The notes: generated by a model from the sequence alone, not told the origin. A DNA stretch of 64,000 nucleotides from Dastarcus helophoroides (GCA_028583605.1 CM053327.1:38380626-38444625), one strand, 5' to 3'. Positions 47,741 to 60,054 are shown, counted from the stretch's first letter. Made by a program: numbers and translations.

Positions 47741-50100
47741 AGGTTTTCTGAAAATTTTGATATTTTTTACTTCATCTTGTTTTCCAAATTTTAATTTCTT
47801 ATAGAAAATTAATGTTTTCTCAAAATGTGACATTCACTTGGAATTATTTTTCACTTGGAAATTAAATTTTTTATCGAATTTTTGATTCTTTATTTTCAAA
47901 ATTCGCTCTTTTCGAGATTTCTAGCATTTTTTCAAAAATTCATTTTTTTTCTAGGAATTTTCCTAAAGTTGGGCTTCCTCTAGAAATTTAAGCTATTTTA
48001 AAGTTTGACAATTTTCTGAAGTTTACGAGTTTATTTTCTAAATTCAGTTTTGTTTCGAAATTCCACAATTTGGATGAAAATTCGTTTTTTTCTGTCAATT
48101 ACGAATTATTCTTTAATTTGTCTTCTCGAAATTTAAATTTATTAAAATTCGATATTTTTTTCAAAATTTTACTTTATGTGGAAAATTTTGGTTTTATTTT
48201 CGAAATATCCAACTTTTTTCCAAAATACTGACGTTTTTAAATTAATATTAATTTTTTTGAAGATACTTTCATCTTTCCCAACTTTTTTCCAAATTTTAAT
48301 TTCTTATAGAAAATTAATTTTTTCTCAAAATGTGACGTTCACTTGGAATTATTCTTCACCTGGAAATTAAATTTTTCTTATCAAATTTTTGATTCTTTTT
48401 TTTCTAAATTCGCTTTCTTCGAGATTTCTAGAATTTTTCCAAAAATTCAATTTTTTTTCTAGGAATTTTCCTAAAGTTGCGGCTTCCTCTAGAAATTTAA
48501 GCTTTTTTAAAGTTTGATAATTTTCTGAAAGTTTACGAGTTTATTTTCTAAATTCAGTTTTTGTTTCGAAATTCCACAATTTGGATGAAAATTCGTTTTT
48601 TCTGTCAATTACGAATTATTCTTTAATTTGTCTTTCGAAAATTAAATTTATTAAACTTCGATATTTTTTTTTCAAAATTTTACTTTCTGTGGAAAATTTT
48701 GGTTTTATTTTCGAAATATCCAACTTTTTTTCCAAAATACTGACGTTTTTAAATTAATATATATTTTTTTGAAGATACTTTCATCTTTCCCAACTTTTTT
48801 CCAAATTTTAATTTCTTATAGAAAATTAATTTTTTTCTCAAAATGTGACGTTCACTTGGAATTATTCTTCACCTGGAAATTAAATTTTTCTTATCAAATT
48901 TTCGATTCCTTTTTTTTAAATTCGCTTTTTTCGAGATTTCTAGAATTTTTCCAAAAATTCAATTTTTTTCTAGGAATTTTCCTAAAGTTGCGGTTCCTCT
49001 AGAAATTTAAGCTTTTTTAAAGTTTGATAATTTTCTGAAATTTACGAGTTTATTTTCTAAATTCAGTTATTGTTTCGTAATTCCAAAATTTGGACGATCA
49101 TTCGTTTTTTCTGTCAATTACGAATTATTCTTTAATTTGTCTTCTCGAAATTTAAATTTATTAAAGTTCGATATTTTTTTCAAAATTTTACTTTATGTGG
49201 AAAATTTTGGTTTTATTTTCGAAATATCCAACTTTTTTCCAAAATACTGACGTTTTTAAATTAATATATATTTTTTTGAAGATACTTTCATCTTTCCCAT
49301 TTTTTTCCAAATTTTAATTTCTTATAGAAAATTAATTTTTTCGCAAAATGTGACGTTCACTTGAAATTATTCTTCACTTGGAAATTAAATTTTTTATCGA
49401 ATTTTTGATTCTTTATTTTCAAAATTCGCTCTTTTCGAAATTTGTAGCATTTTTTAAAAAATTCATTTTTTTTTTAGGAATTTTCCTAAAGTTGGGCTTC
49501 CTCTAGAAATTTAAGCTATTTTAAAGTTTGATAATTTTCTGAAGTTTACGAGTTTATTTTCTAAATTCAGTTATTGTTTCGAAATTCCAAAATTTGGATG
49601 ATCATTCGTTTTTTCTGTCAATTACGAATTATTCTTTAATTTGTCTTTTTGAAATTTAAATTTATTAAAATTCGATATTTGTTTCAAAGTTTGACTTTCT
49701 GTGGAAAATGTTGGTTTTATTTTCGAAATTTCCAACTTTTTTCCAAAATACCAACGTTTTTAAGTAAATGTACATTTTTTGAAGATACTTTCATGTTTCC
49801 GAACTTTTTTTCAAATTTTAATTTCTTATAGAAAATTATTTTTTTCTTAAAATGTGACGTTCACTTGGAATTATTCTTCACTTGGAAATTAAATTTTTTT
49901 ATCAAATTTTCGATTCTTTTCTTCAAAATTCGTTTTTTTCGAGATTTCTAGAATTTTTCCGCAAATTCAATTTTTTTCTAAGAATTTTCCTAAAGTTGGG
50001 CTTTTCGTAGAAATTGAGACTTTTTTGAAGTTTGACAATTTTCTGAAGTTTACGAGTTTATTCTCTAAATTCGGTTTTTGTTTCGAAATTCCAAAATTTG
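47741..50100. repeat. ~506-bp tandem repeat, about five copies
   Basis: Large head-to-tail units of 503-513 bp with landmark 'gttcacttggaattattctt' at about 47832, 48338, 48851, 49357 and 49860. Copies are similar enough to suggest fairly recent amplification. Phe-rich frames on the plus strand are artefacts. Confidence 0.92.
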
Positions 50101-50877
50101 GAAACGAAATTTGTCAATTATGAATTACTCTTTAATCTATCTTTTCGAAATTTAAATTTATTACAATTCGATATTTTTTTTTCAAAATTTGACTTTCTAT
50201 TAAAAATTTTGGTTTTTCTTTTGAAATTTTCAACTTTTTTCCAAAATTCTGACATTTTTAAATTGATATATTTTTTTTTGAAGATACTTTTATCTTTCCC
50301 AACTTTTTTCCTCGAAATTTCCTCAAAATTGGTCTTTCTCTGCAAATTTCCATTTATTTTAAAGTCGACAATTCTTCAAAGTTTAGAGTTTATTTTCAAA
50401 ATTCATTATTTTTTTCGAAATTTTACGATTTTTTTGAAAATTAAATATTTTTAGACAAATACAAGTTTTCTTTTTAATTCCTCTTCTCGAAATTGTATTT
50501 ATTCTGAAAATTCTATTTTTTTTTCTCAAAATTTGATTTTGTTTAGAAAATGTTGCTTTACTCTGGAAATTTCTGATATTTTCATTTTCCCAAAATACCG
50601 ATATTTTAAATCCGTCTTTTTTTCTTTTTCTCAAAATTGCGCTAATTCTGGGAATTTCAACTTCTACCTCAAGCATTTCTTACGCCGGAAATTTTATTTT
50701 TTTTCCAAAATCCGCCTTTTTCTCAAAATTTGAACATTTATCCCACACTTTGTTTATTTTCTCAAAATTACATCGAAGTTATATTCGAAAAAGTAAAAAT
50801 TTCGATAAACATGTTTTTTTAATGCCGAAAATATATTTCTTGAAAAATTTCACCGTCTTTTTGAAATTTAAAGAGTC
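50101..50877. other. T-rich low-complexity DNA
   Basis: Sequence related in composition to the 506-bp repeat but without a clear period. No exon seen. Confidence 0.55.
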
Positions 50878-50982
50878 AGTATCTCTCTGAAGATGACAAC
50901 TTGGCTGTTGAAACGCGTTGGAGTAACGTTTGTTATGTTTTTTAATCTTTCCTGGTTTCAGGGGACAAGTTCTGTATTTCAA
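50878..50982 (+). mobile_element. Dispersed short element, copy near gene B
   Basis: CTCT 50883-50886, CTGAAGA 50887-50893, stem GACAAC-TTG-GCTGTT (one mismatch, one G-U), GAAACGCGTTGGAG, then tail 'tttcctggtttcagggga'. It shares the C-G stem pair of the 33771 copy. Confidence 0.78.
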
Positions 50983-53900
50983 TTAAAGAGTCGCATCAAC
51001 TTTTAAATAAAAAAGGAAAAATCAGGGAAAAAATTTTTAAAAAACTATTTTCAGAAATTAGTTTTTAGAAATTCGACTTTTCTCTCTCAAAAATTCGTTT
51101 ATTTTCCGAAAATAGGTTGAAATGTTAATAAAAGAGACACAGTTGTCTCTTTTTGAGAAAAAACATTTTGATAAAAAGCATTCTCATTTTTTCTCAACTT
51201 TATTTTTGATTTCTTTCGTGCTCGAAATTTCAAGACAATGTTTAAATACAAGTTGGAAGTAAAATTTGAGAGAAAAATATAGATTTTTTTAATTTCAACT
51301 ACTCTTAAAATTCTAGAATATAGAAAATTCTATAAATTCTAGGATCTAGAATTTTGATTTTTTTTAAAAAATTCGTATATTTTTTCAAAATTAAGTTGAA
51401 ATTTTTATAAGAGTCAGAATTTCCGAGAAATATATTTCTTGGAAATCTCAGTTTTTTCTCGAAATTTCAGTACTAGGTCAAAACTTGATTAAAAAGTAAA
51501 AAAACTAGAGAAACACATTTTTTCGCCATAAAGTTTTCAAACCCTTTCTTGAAGCAAATTTTTTCTGCGCCCATGTTAACTTCGTTAGTGAACTTCGAGT
51601 TTTATTTCCTGTAATTGGTAAAAGATGGCAGATTAGAATTAGAAGTCTTAAAAATAGTTTATGTTTCATTAAGGTCTCAGAAATATTAGCTTTCAAAAGG
51701 AATAAATCCTGGTTAGCAAAAAGAAACAAATTTTGAGACTGCATAGTTCTTGAAGAACTATTTATGTAGTTTTTTGAAACAATCAAATCTTTTATACTCG
51801 TCAGGAAAAGTCAAACGTAATTTAAAAAAAACTTTCTAGAAAAGATTAAACTTTGTTCGCTTCACATTACTAAAGAAAATAATAATAGTCAGTACTTAGA
51901 TCTGACTTCTTTGTTTAAACTGCCTTATCTACGGTTATATCTTGATCAGTTTTCGATTTTTAAACTAGGGTCTCATTTGAAGTTTTGCAATATCATTTGC
52001 AGCCTATTAATTCAACTAGTAATTGCTAACGGACGCATTTCAACGTGACCTCCAAGCAACTTTTCATTTTGATTTGTCGAGCAGGTTGGCGTTTAGTTAT
52101 ATCAGTGGAACTGTCAGCCAATAGCTACCGAGTTCCTACCCGTTTTCCAAGAATCTCGGTTAATTATGCGTCTAATCAAGCGACACCTGATTAATAAATA
52201 AACCTGCGCTGGCCATTTTCTCGGCTCTCCTATCGCATGCATGAATAATTAAATCGATATGATATATTATTTTGTTTACAGACTCCCCCGACTCGTTTTC
52301 CTAGAATTTTACGCAACAGCTATTATAAATATTGCAGTTTCAATAATGGCCGCACCAACTAGACAGATTTACTTACCAATACTGTTTACCTTTCACCGTT
52401 TTAATTGTAATTTATTGTACACCCGATGTCGATGCTTTTTAATATTCAAACGACGACGATTTATCTAAAAAAAATTCGAAGAAAAAAAATACAAGTTGTT
52501 ACATTCTCTATTTAGTTCCTGACTCGCTTCATCGTGCTTTCAATACGAAATGAAGCAGTAAAAAGCAAAGAAGGGAATACTTCGATAAATATGCTAATAT
52601 TTACTCCGACAAATCCGGATTCGGGAAGTCGACATCGGTAAAAACAATTTTAAGCCCCAAAATAGATAATTTCTCAAATAAATTAGTCGATCGCGATTAG
52701 AGGCGAGGCCCTCGAGCGGGTCTTTGCATAACTTAGATATGTTAATTGGTATCGATTTGTGTAACAAATGGCAATTTATAAAGAATTCGCCATTGATAAG
52801 CCTCGTGGATGCTTTACAAATTGAATTCCGCTCAACAATGAGCCGGGTACATAAATAGAGATCGGATAAAAAAGCCGTTTCGATTGTTAAAATTACTAAA
52901 GGATGCAAATTAAATGCAGGATGCGAGGATTTCATTAACTAACAATCGGGGGTTGTACAGGAAATAATCGTCACGATAGGCTTAACTGCGGAATTTTTTA
53001 ACATTAATTGTATTCAGCGTTATCTAAGCAAAAAACGATTTTTTTCTACAGCATCTTGTTTGAAATCAAGATGAAATAAACTGTTGAACAATAAATAAAA
53101 TGAATCAAAATTATTCTTAAAATTTTTGACCAAAGCTAAAATATTTTGATGAGATTTTCAGCACTGTAGAAAAATTACAGAGAAATTTACTTATTTTGAC
53201 GTTTGTCGATAAATTGTCTTGTCCAGACAGCATTTTGAATTAATCTCTTCCGACAATTTTTCTAGATAATTTAAACTATTGTTAACCATTAAGTGATTCG
53301 CAACAACAATCACGATTAGTTCTCAAATGAACCACTGACTCATTGACTAGTTCTCAGTAAGAATCAAACGTTGCGCAGTTTTAAAGAATCAATTTTTTTG
53401 TAATTTTAAGGAAGAATCAAACCTTGATTATTTTTCAAAAGGAACCGAAAGTGGTTAGTTTCTAAGAAATGAATTTTCCGAAAGAATTATACTTTATTTC
53501 CTCCTCAATACTGACTCAATACTGCTATGTACGATGTTACTAAAGCTACAAAGGTCGCTAGTAGTGAGGTAATTTTTTTGTGTTATGGTTTGCATAACAT
53601 CTATTAAAACACGCGCCCTCAGCGTGACTTGTCTTTAGTTATGTTGAAATAACAAATAATGTCAATTAAATGCTCTGCGATGAAACAGTCGAACTACTAC
53701 AATTAAAGATAGTTACAATCAAGAGCCTTCCTTGGACTTAACACTATGGTAAGGTTGCTATAAACGTATCTATCTTAGTCAGCCACATAAATACTCAAGA
53801 GATCTAAATCCCACTGTGTTATTTGCAACTGAGTTTCGATTATATCTTATGAAGACACTAATTGTTGGATCAGTTATTGCAGATTTAATTTAAAAACTTT

Positions 53901-54056
53901 ATTAACAATATATACGAAAAGTGCTTGTAAATAGAATGATGGTTATTCAGCTGATATAGCTTACGTATATGTAACAATCGAATACCCATCATTTTCTTTT
54001 CCTTCGTGGAAGTCATTTACGCCGGAACGAGTTCAATTTCGTAAATTTGCTTGCAG
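50983..54056. other. Mostly unique DNA upstream of gene B propeptide exon
   Basis: AT-rich, largely non-repetitive, with more complex sequence at 51980-53000. It probably includes intron 1 of gene B. A hydrophobic frame at 53849 (MKTLIVGSVIADLI) looks like a signal peptide start but has no donor before its stop. Frames at 52259-52468 and 52594-52935 have no family resemblance. No exon could be supported. Confidence 0.5.
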
Positions 54057-54430
54057 GTCGCTACACAAGAGACATCCAAAATTACAATCTAGTAGTACCA
54101 CGGAGATTGTCGCCTACCGGCCGTTTCGTCAACTTCCAAATCCCCCATTACTTCAAACACGATTTCGACAGACGTAGGAAAAAACGTTCGTCTAGCGACG
54201 AACAGCACGTCAATTACGGCATCAAATTAGGCGATAAACGCTACCAATTGCGTTTGTGGCCGAATCACGCTTTTTTGGCGCCGGACGCTCTCGTCGAGAC
54301 CAGGGAGCCCCGCACGCCGGTAAAACATAGACGGATGAGCAAGCTCAACGAGCGCGATTTGTGCCATTACACAGGTGTGGTCAGAGGTGTCCCTAATTCA
54401 CGGGTCGCCGTCTCCACTTGCCACGGGCTG
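54057..54430 (+). CDS. ADAMTS gene B, propeptide exon (Pep_M12B)
   Basis: This 374-nt exon follows acceptor TTGCAG, enters in phase 1, and ends CTG|GTAATA in phase 0, exactly like exon 2 of gene A. It starts with RYTRDIQNYNLVVPRRLSPT and has the beta-rich GDKRYQLRLWPNHAFLAPD segment. It ends with the conserved block CHYTGVVRGVPNSRVAVSTC and HGL. Two of the three conserved propeptide cysteines are present. A basic cluster RRRKKRSSS inside fits a second furin-type site, which ADAMTS propeptides often have. Compared with gene A this exon is about 17 codons longer, mainly because of that cluster. The upstream signal-peptide exon, which must end in phase 1, was not found. The product is expected to be a secreted zymogen. 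Confidence 0.93.
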
Positions 54431-54720
54431 GTAATATATTTCAGATTGGTTTCTCAACTTGCTAATGTACAGCTTCAGGCCGCGCCGGACTGGGAGAGTT
54501 ATGGCATTGCGGCTTAATAAAGCGCTTCAGCTGAAACTAGCGATAGTTCTATTGATTATATTGCATGAGACTGAATTGCTTAGAAAATGAACTTTGCATG
54601 TTTCGGGGCACTAGTCCAGAGAGTTTTCTTTCTCTCACTTTGTCACTTTTTCATTCCTGTGAGAGGGGAAGGGAGATTGAAAGAGGGAAGAAAGATTGAG
54701 AAAGAGAAAAGGGTCATGAT
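54431..54720. other. Intron sequence between gene B exon and GA repeats
   Basis: Short unique intronic stretch that grades into GA-rich sequence after about 54660. An open frame from 54587 runs into the microsatellite and is not credible. Confidence 0.6.
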
Positions 54721-55038
54721 AGAGACAAAGGGGGAAAGCGGGGATAGAAAAGAAAAGAAAAGAAGAAAAAAAAAAGAGAAGAGAAAAGAAGAGAAGAAAA
54801 GAAAAGAGAAGAAGAGAAGAGAAGAGAAGAGAAGAGAAGAGAAGAGAAGAGAAGAGAAGAGAAGAGAAGAGAAGAGAAGAGAAGAGAAGAGAAGAGAAGA
54901 GAAGAGAAGAGAAGAGAAGAGAAGAGAAGAGAAGAGAAGAGAAGAGAAGAGAAGAGAAGAGAAGAGAAGAGAAGAGAAGAGAAGAGAAGAGAAGAGAAGA
55001 GAAGAGAAGAGAAGAGAAGAGAAGAGAAGAGAAGAGAA
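54721..55038. repeat. (AGAAG)n pentanucleotide microsatellite
   Basis: An impure start to about 54810, then about 225 bp of virtually perfect 5-bp repeat (GAAGA) up to 55038. It passes directly into the 12-bp GAAGAGTCTAGA minisatellite and looks like its simplest, most recently expanded form. Glu/Lys/Arg and Leu/Ser frames are artefacts. Confidence 0.95.
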
Positions 55039-58000
55039 AATTCTAAAAAAAAGCCCAAAGAAGGAAGCGCCTAAAGAAGGAAGAGTCTAGAGAAGAGAAG
55101 GGAAGAGAAGAGGAAGGAACAAAAGAGAAGAGTCTACAGAAGAGTTTAGAGAAGGGTCCAGAGAAGATTCTAGAGAGGAAACCAGAGAAGAGTCTAGAAA
55201 AGGCTCTATAAAAGAGTCTAGAGAAGAGTCTAGAGCAGATTCTAGACAATATTCTAGAGAAGAGTCTAGAGAAGAGTTCAGAGATGAAAGATTTTAGAGA
55301 AGATTCTAGAGAAGAGTCTAGAGAAGAGTATAGATAAGAATCTAAAGAAGATTCTAAAGAACAGCCTAAAAAAGGAAGAGCCTAAAGGAGGAAGGGTCCA
55401 AAGAAGAGTCTAGAAGAGAAGAGAAGATAAGAGTAAAGAAGAAAAGAGAAGAGTTTAGAGAAGAGTTTAGAGAAGAGTTTAGAGAAGAGTTTAGAGAAGA
55501 GTTTAGAGAAGAGTCTAGAGAAGATTCTAAAGAGAAGTCTAGAGAAGAGTCTAGAGAAAAGTCTATACAAGAGTCTAGAGAAAATTCTAGGAAATATTCT
55601 AGAGAAGAGTCCAGAGAAGAAAGATTTTTGAGAAGATTCTAGAGAAGAGTCTAGACAAGAGTCTAGAAAAGGATCTAGAGATGATATTGGAGAAGAGTCT
55701 AGAGAAGAAAGAGCCTAGAGAAGAAATGGTCTTGAGTAGAGCCTAGAGAAGAGCCTAGAGAAGAGTCTAGAGAAGAGTCCAGAGAAGAAAGATTTTAGAG
55801 AAGATTCTAGAGAAGAGTCTAAAGAAGAGTATAGATAAACATCTAAAGAAGATTCTAGAGAAGAGCCTAAAGAAGGAAGAGCCTAAAGAAGGAAGAGCCT
55901 AAAGAAGGAAGAGTCCAAAGAAGAGTCTAGAAGAGAAGGGAAGATAAGAGTAAAGAAGAAAAGAGAAGAGTCTAGAGAAGAGTTTAAAAGTTTAGAGAAG
56001 AGTTCAGAGATGAAAGATTTTAGAGAAGATTCTAGAGAAGAGTCTGGAGAAGAGTCTAGACAAGAGTAGAGAAAATTCTATAAAACATTCTAGAGAAGAG
56101 TCCAGAGAAGAAAGATTTTTGAGAAGATTCTAGAGAAGATTCTAGAGAAGAGTCTAAAGAAGAGTCTAGAGAAAGATCTAGAGATGATATTAGAGAAGAG
56201 TCCAGAAAAGAAAGAGTCTTGAGAAGGAACAATCTTGAGAAGAGCCTATAGAAGAGTCTAGAGAAGAGTCTAGAGAAGAATCTAAAAAATATCTAAAGAA
56301 GAGTCTAGAAAAGATTCTAGAAAAGAGACTAGAGAAGAGTCTAGAGAAGAATCCAGAGAAGAGTCTAGAAAAGAATCTAGAAAAGAGTCTACAGAAGAGT
56401 CTAGAAAAGGTTACAGAGAAGATTCAAGAGAAGAGACTAGAGAAGAGTCTAGAGAAGGATCTAGAGAAGAGTCTAGTGAAGAGTCTGGAGAAGAGTCTCG
56501 AGAAGGACGAGCCTAGAAACGGCGAAATCCAAAGAAGAGTCTAGAAGAAAAAAGAGAAGAGTCCAGATATGAGTATAAAAGATTGTAGAGAAGAGTCTAG
56601 AGAAGAGTCAAGAAATGAGTTTAGAAAAGAGTTTGGAGGAGAATCTAGAAAAGAATCTAGAGAAGGAAGAGCCTTGAGAAAGAAGAATCTAAAGAATCGT
56701 CTGGGGAAGAGTCTAGAAAAGAGAAGAGAAGACTCTAGATAAGAATCTATAAAAGATTTCGAAGAAGAGTCTAGAGAAGGGTCTAGAAAATAGTCTATAG
56801 AAGCGTCTGGAGAAGAATCTAGAGAAGAGTCTAGAGAAAGAAGTGCCCAGAGAAGGAACATTATAAAGAAGAGTCTGGAGAAGAGTCTAGAGAAGAATCT
56901 AGAGAAGAGTCTAGAGAACAGTCTAGAAAAGGGTCTCCAAAAGAATCTAGAGAAGAGTCTAGAAAAAGAAGAGTCTGAAAAATGAAAAGAGTCTAGAGAA
57001 GAGTCTAGAGGAGAGTTCAGAGAAGAATCTAGAAAAAAGTCTCGAGACGAGTTTAGAGAAGGGTCTAAGGAAAAATCTACAGAATAGTTTAGAGAAGACT
57101 CTGTAAAAGAGTCTAGAAAAAAGTTTGGTGAAGTAGGAGCCTAGAGAAGAAAGAGTCTAGAGAACAGTCTAGAAAAGAGTATCCAGAAGAATCAAGAGAA
57201 GAGTCTAGAGAAGGAAGAGCCTAGAAAAGGATGAGTCCACATAAGAGTCTGGAGAAGAGTCTGAAGAAGAGTCTAGAGAAGAGTCTAGGGAAGAGTCTAA
57301 AGAAGAGTCCAGAGAAGAATCTAGAAAAGAGTTTAGAGTCAAGTTTAGAGAAGAGTCCAAGGAAAAATCTAGAAAATAGGTTAGAGAAGATTCTATAAAA
57401 GAGTCTAGAGAAGAGTTTGGTGAAGGAAGAGTCTATAGAAAATTCTAAAGAAAAGTCTAGAGAAGAGTCTAGAGAAGGAAGAGCCTAGAGTAGGAAGAAT
57501 CTAAAGAAGAGTCTAGAGAAGAGTCTAGAAAAGAGTTTAGAGAAGCGTCTGGAGAAGAATATAGAAAAGAGTCTAGAGACAGAAAAGTCTAGAGAAGGAA
57601 AAGTCTAAAGAAGAATCTAAAGAAGAGTCTAGATAAGAGTCTATAAAAGATTTCAAAGAAGAGTCTAGAGAAGAGTCTAGAAAAGAATCTAGAGAAGCAT
57701 CTGGAGAAGAATCTGGAGAATAGTCTAAAGAAAGAAGAGCCTAGAAAAGGAGAAGAATATAGAGAGAAGAATATAGAGAAGAGTCTAGAGAAAGAAAAGT
57801 CTAGAGAAGAAAAAGTCTAAGGAAGAATCTAAAGAAGAGTCTAGATAAGAGTCTATAAAAGATTTCAAAGAAGAGCCTAGAGAAGAGTCTAGAAAAGAAT
57901 CTAGAGAAGCATCTGGAGAAGAATCTGGAGAATAGTCTAAAGAAAGAAGAGCCTAGAAAAGGAAAAGTCTAGAACAGAGTCTCCAGAAGAATCTAAATAG

Positions 58001-59042
58001 GAGTTTAGAGAAGGAAGAGCCTAGAAAAGAAAGAGTTTAAAAAAGAGTTTGGAGAAGAGTCTAGAGAAGAGTCTAGAGAAGTGTCTAGGTAAGAGTCTAG
58101 AAAAGGTGCAGAGACAACTCTAGAGAAGAATCTAAGGAAAAATCTAGAGAATAGTTTAGAGAAGACTCTATAGAAGAGTCTAGAGAAGAGTTTGGAAAAG
58201 GAAGAATCTAAAGAAGATTCTTAAAAAGAGTCTTGAGAAGAGTCTAGAGAAGGAATAGCCTAGACAAGGAAGAGTCTACAGAAGAGAGTCTGGAGAAGAG
58301 TCTGGAGAAGAGTCTGGAGAAGAGAAAAATTTAGAAAAGGGTCTAAAGACAAGTCTAGAGAAGAGTCTAAGAAAAAATCTAGAAAATAGGTTAAATTAGA
58401 TTTTATAAAAGACTCTAGAGAAGAGTTTGGTGAAGGAAGAGTCTATGAAGGATTCTATAGAAAAGTCTAGAGAAGGAAGAATCTAAAGAAGAGTCTAGAA
58501 AAGAAAAGAGAATACTCTAGATAAGAATCTATAAAATATTTCGAAGAAGAGTCTAGAGAAGAGTCTAGAAAAGAGTCCAGAGAAGCGTCTGAAGAAGAAT
58601 CTAGAGAAGAGCCTAGAGAAAGAAGAGCCTAGAGAAGGAAAATTATAAAGAAGAGTTTGGAGAAGAGTCTAGAGGAGAATCTAGACAAGAGTCTAGAAAA
58701 CAATCTAGAAAAGAGGCTCCAGGAGAATCTAAAGAAGAGTCTACAGAAGAAGGAGCCTAGAAAAGAAAGAGTTTAAAGAAGAGTTTGGAGAAGAGTCTAG
58801 AGAAGAGTTTAGAGAAGAATTTAGAAAAGAGTCTAGAAAAGGTCTAGAGACAAGACTAGAGAGGAATCTAAGGAAAAATCTAGAGAATAGATTAGAGAAG
58901 ACTATACAAGAGCCTAGAAAAGAGTTTGGAGAAGGAAGAATCTAGAGAATATTCTAAGGAAGAGTCTAGAGAAGAGTCTTGAGAAGAGTCTTAAGAAGAA
59001 TCTAAAGAAGACTCTAGATAAGAGTCTAGAGAAGAGTCTGTC
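55039..59042. repeat. GA-rich 12-bp minisatellite, block 3 (gene B intron)
   Basis: Four kilobases of the GAAGAGTCTAGA family, purine-rich on the sense strand of gene B, with higher-order copies (for example near 57590-57720 and 57790-57960). It fills almost the whole intron between the two gene B exons. Confidence 0.95.
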
Positions 59043-59329
59043 TTTTCTTTTATTCACGTGCATATGTTTCTTCGTCTGTTTAAATTCTCCGCTAGTCTGC
59101 GTATTTCCTTCATCCGCGTATCTGTCATCTATTTGCTCTTTTAGCTGCTTCCCTTCTATGTATGCCTGCCAAAAAAACGACCGTAACTATGAAATAATTT
59201 TTGTCCTATTGAGAAATATTTGCTTTATGCGCGCTATTAGCTTTTCTGCTTCGAACGAAATTCTCCATGTGAATGTTTGAATTTTCACCAATCCCTCCCC
59301 ACATCACTTCTAATCGCAATTTGTCCCAG
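59043..59329. other. Unique intron end with branch/acceptor region of gene B
   Basis: Pyrimidine-rich sequence leading to the acceptor. Two AGs are close together (59328-59329 and 59332-59333). The first gives Ala-Gly at the exon start, the same register as Thr-Gly in gene A, and is preferred. Confidence 0.6.
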
Positions 59330-59668
59330 GCAGGTTATATTTTATTGAAGGACAAGAGGTATTTCATCGAGCCTCTGGAGGATCATCAGGCGAATGGCAA
59401 GGGACAACTTTTGCACGTCGCCTACGAGCAGCAGGATGACGGAAAGCGGAAGGGCGGCCGAAGTTGCGGCACATCCGACAATTGGGAGGACGTCTGGCGA
59501 GACAGATTGCGCGAAAAATACATGGAAGAGATGGAATCGCCAAGGGGCAAGAGGGCATTAACCAGCTTGCACAGATATCTGGAAACTTTGATCGTGTGCG
59601 ACAAGAAGTTCATAAAGCACCACAAGCACCATGACATCGAAACTTACGTCTTAACTGTAATGAACATG
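59330..59668 (+). CDS. ADAMTS gene B, exon with cysteine switch, furin site and start of protease domain
   Basis: This 339-nt exon is in phase 0 at both ends. It begins AGYILLKDKRYFIEPLEDHQ, aligning with TGLLHTEDGRFYIEP of gene A. It then carries HVAYEQQ, the cysteine-switch motif RSCGTSDNW, a helical acidic stretch and the site SPRGKR|A, which fits the furin consensus RX(K/R)R. After it comes the first strand and helix of the reprolysin (M12B) catalytic domain: YLETLIVCDKKFIKHH, then HDIETYVLTVMNM before donor GTAATG. The family breaks here, before V-x-x-(L/I)-(Y/F), so the rest of the catalytic domain with its HExxHxxGxxH zinc site must be in later exons past the window. Likely function: secreted matrix metalloprotease activated by furin. 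The ORF upstream of 59330 is intronic. Confidence 0.94.
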
Positions 59669-60054
59669 GTAATGAGACTTTGCTTATATTAGATTGGTAA
59701 ATTGGCTTGACAATAAAACAACGAGGATTTTTAACTTTTATTTAACATCGAAAACATTTTTTGTTAAATATAGGGGCGATTGGCTTCCATTTATTTCAAT
59801 TCTTTACGTTCTCGTTTCTTCATTTTGTTTAAAATTTTCAATTGATTTTTATTTGAATATTAAATTGGAAAAAATAAGTTTGTGGTCGTCTTTAACTTTT
59901 GGTGCAGAATCCTCATAGATTATCTAGTGTTTTTGACAAAAAATGCTAGAAATAGCAAATGAACTGTGAAAATTCTTTACCGAAAGCTATGGATAGATAC
60001 CTACATCGAAAAGTTGTTTTGACGTGTTAAAATTGGTGATAATAATATTTTCAT
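59669..60054. other. Unique start of the following gene B intron
   Basis: AT-rich intron sequence with no other feature visible. The intron continues into the CT-rich array. Confidence 0.7.

Noticed and set aside
52594..52935. 113-codon minus-strand frame in unique DNA
   Set aside because: No domain, signal peptide or splice sites. A frame of this length is expected by chance in a 64-kb window.
53849..53893. Possible signal-peptide exon of gene B (MKTLIVGSVIADLI)
   Set aside because: No GT donor with reasonable context before the stop, and the phase required to join 54057 cannot be met.
54587..55090. 167-codon open frame rich in Arg/Glu/Lys
   Set aside because: It is the translation of the AGAAG microsatellite and the minisatellite inside a gene B intron. 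A 5-bp perfect repeat stays open in all frames that avoid stops.
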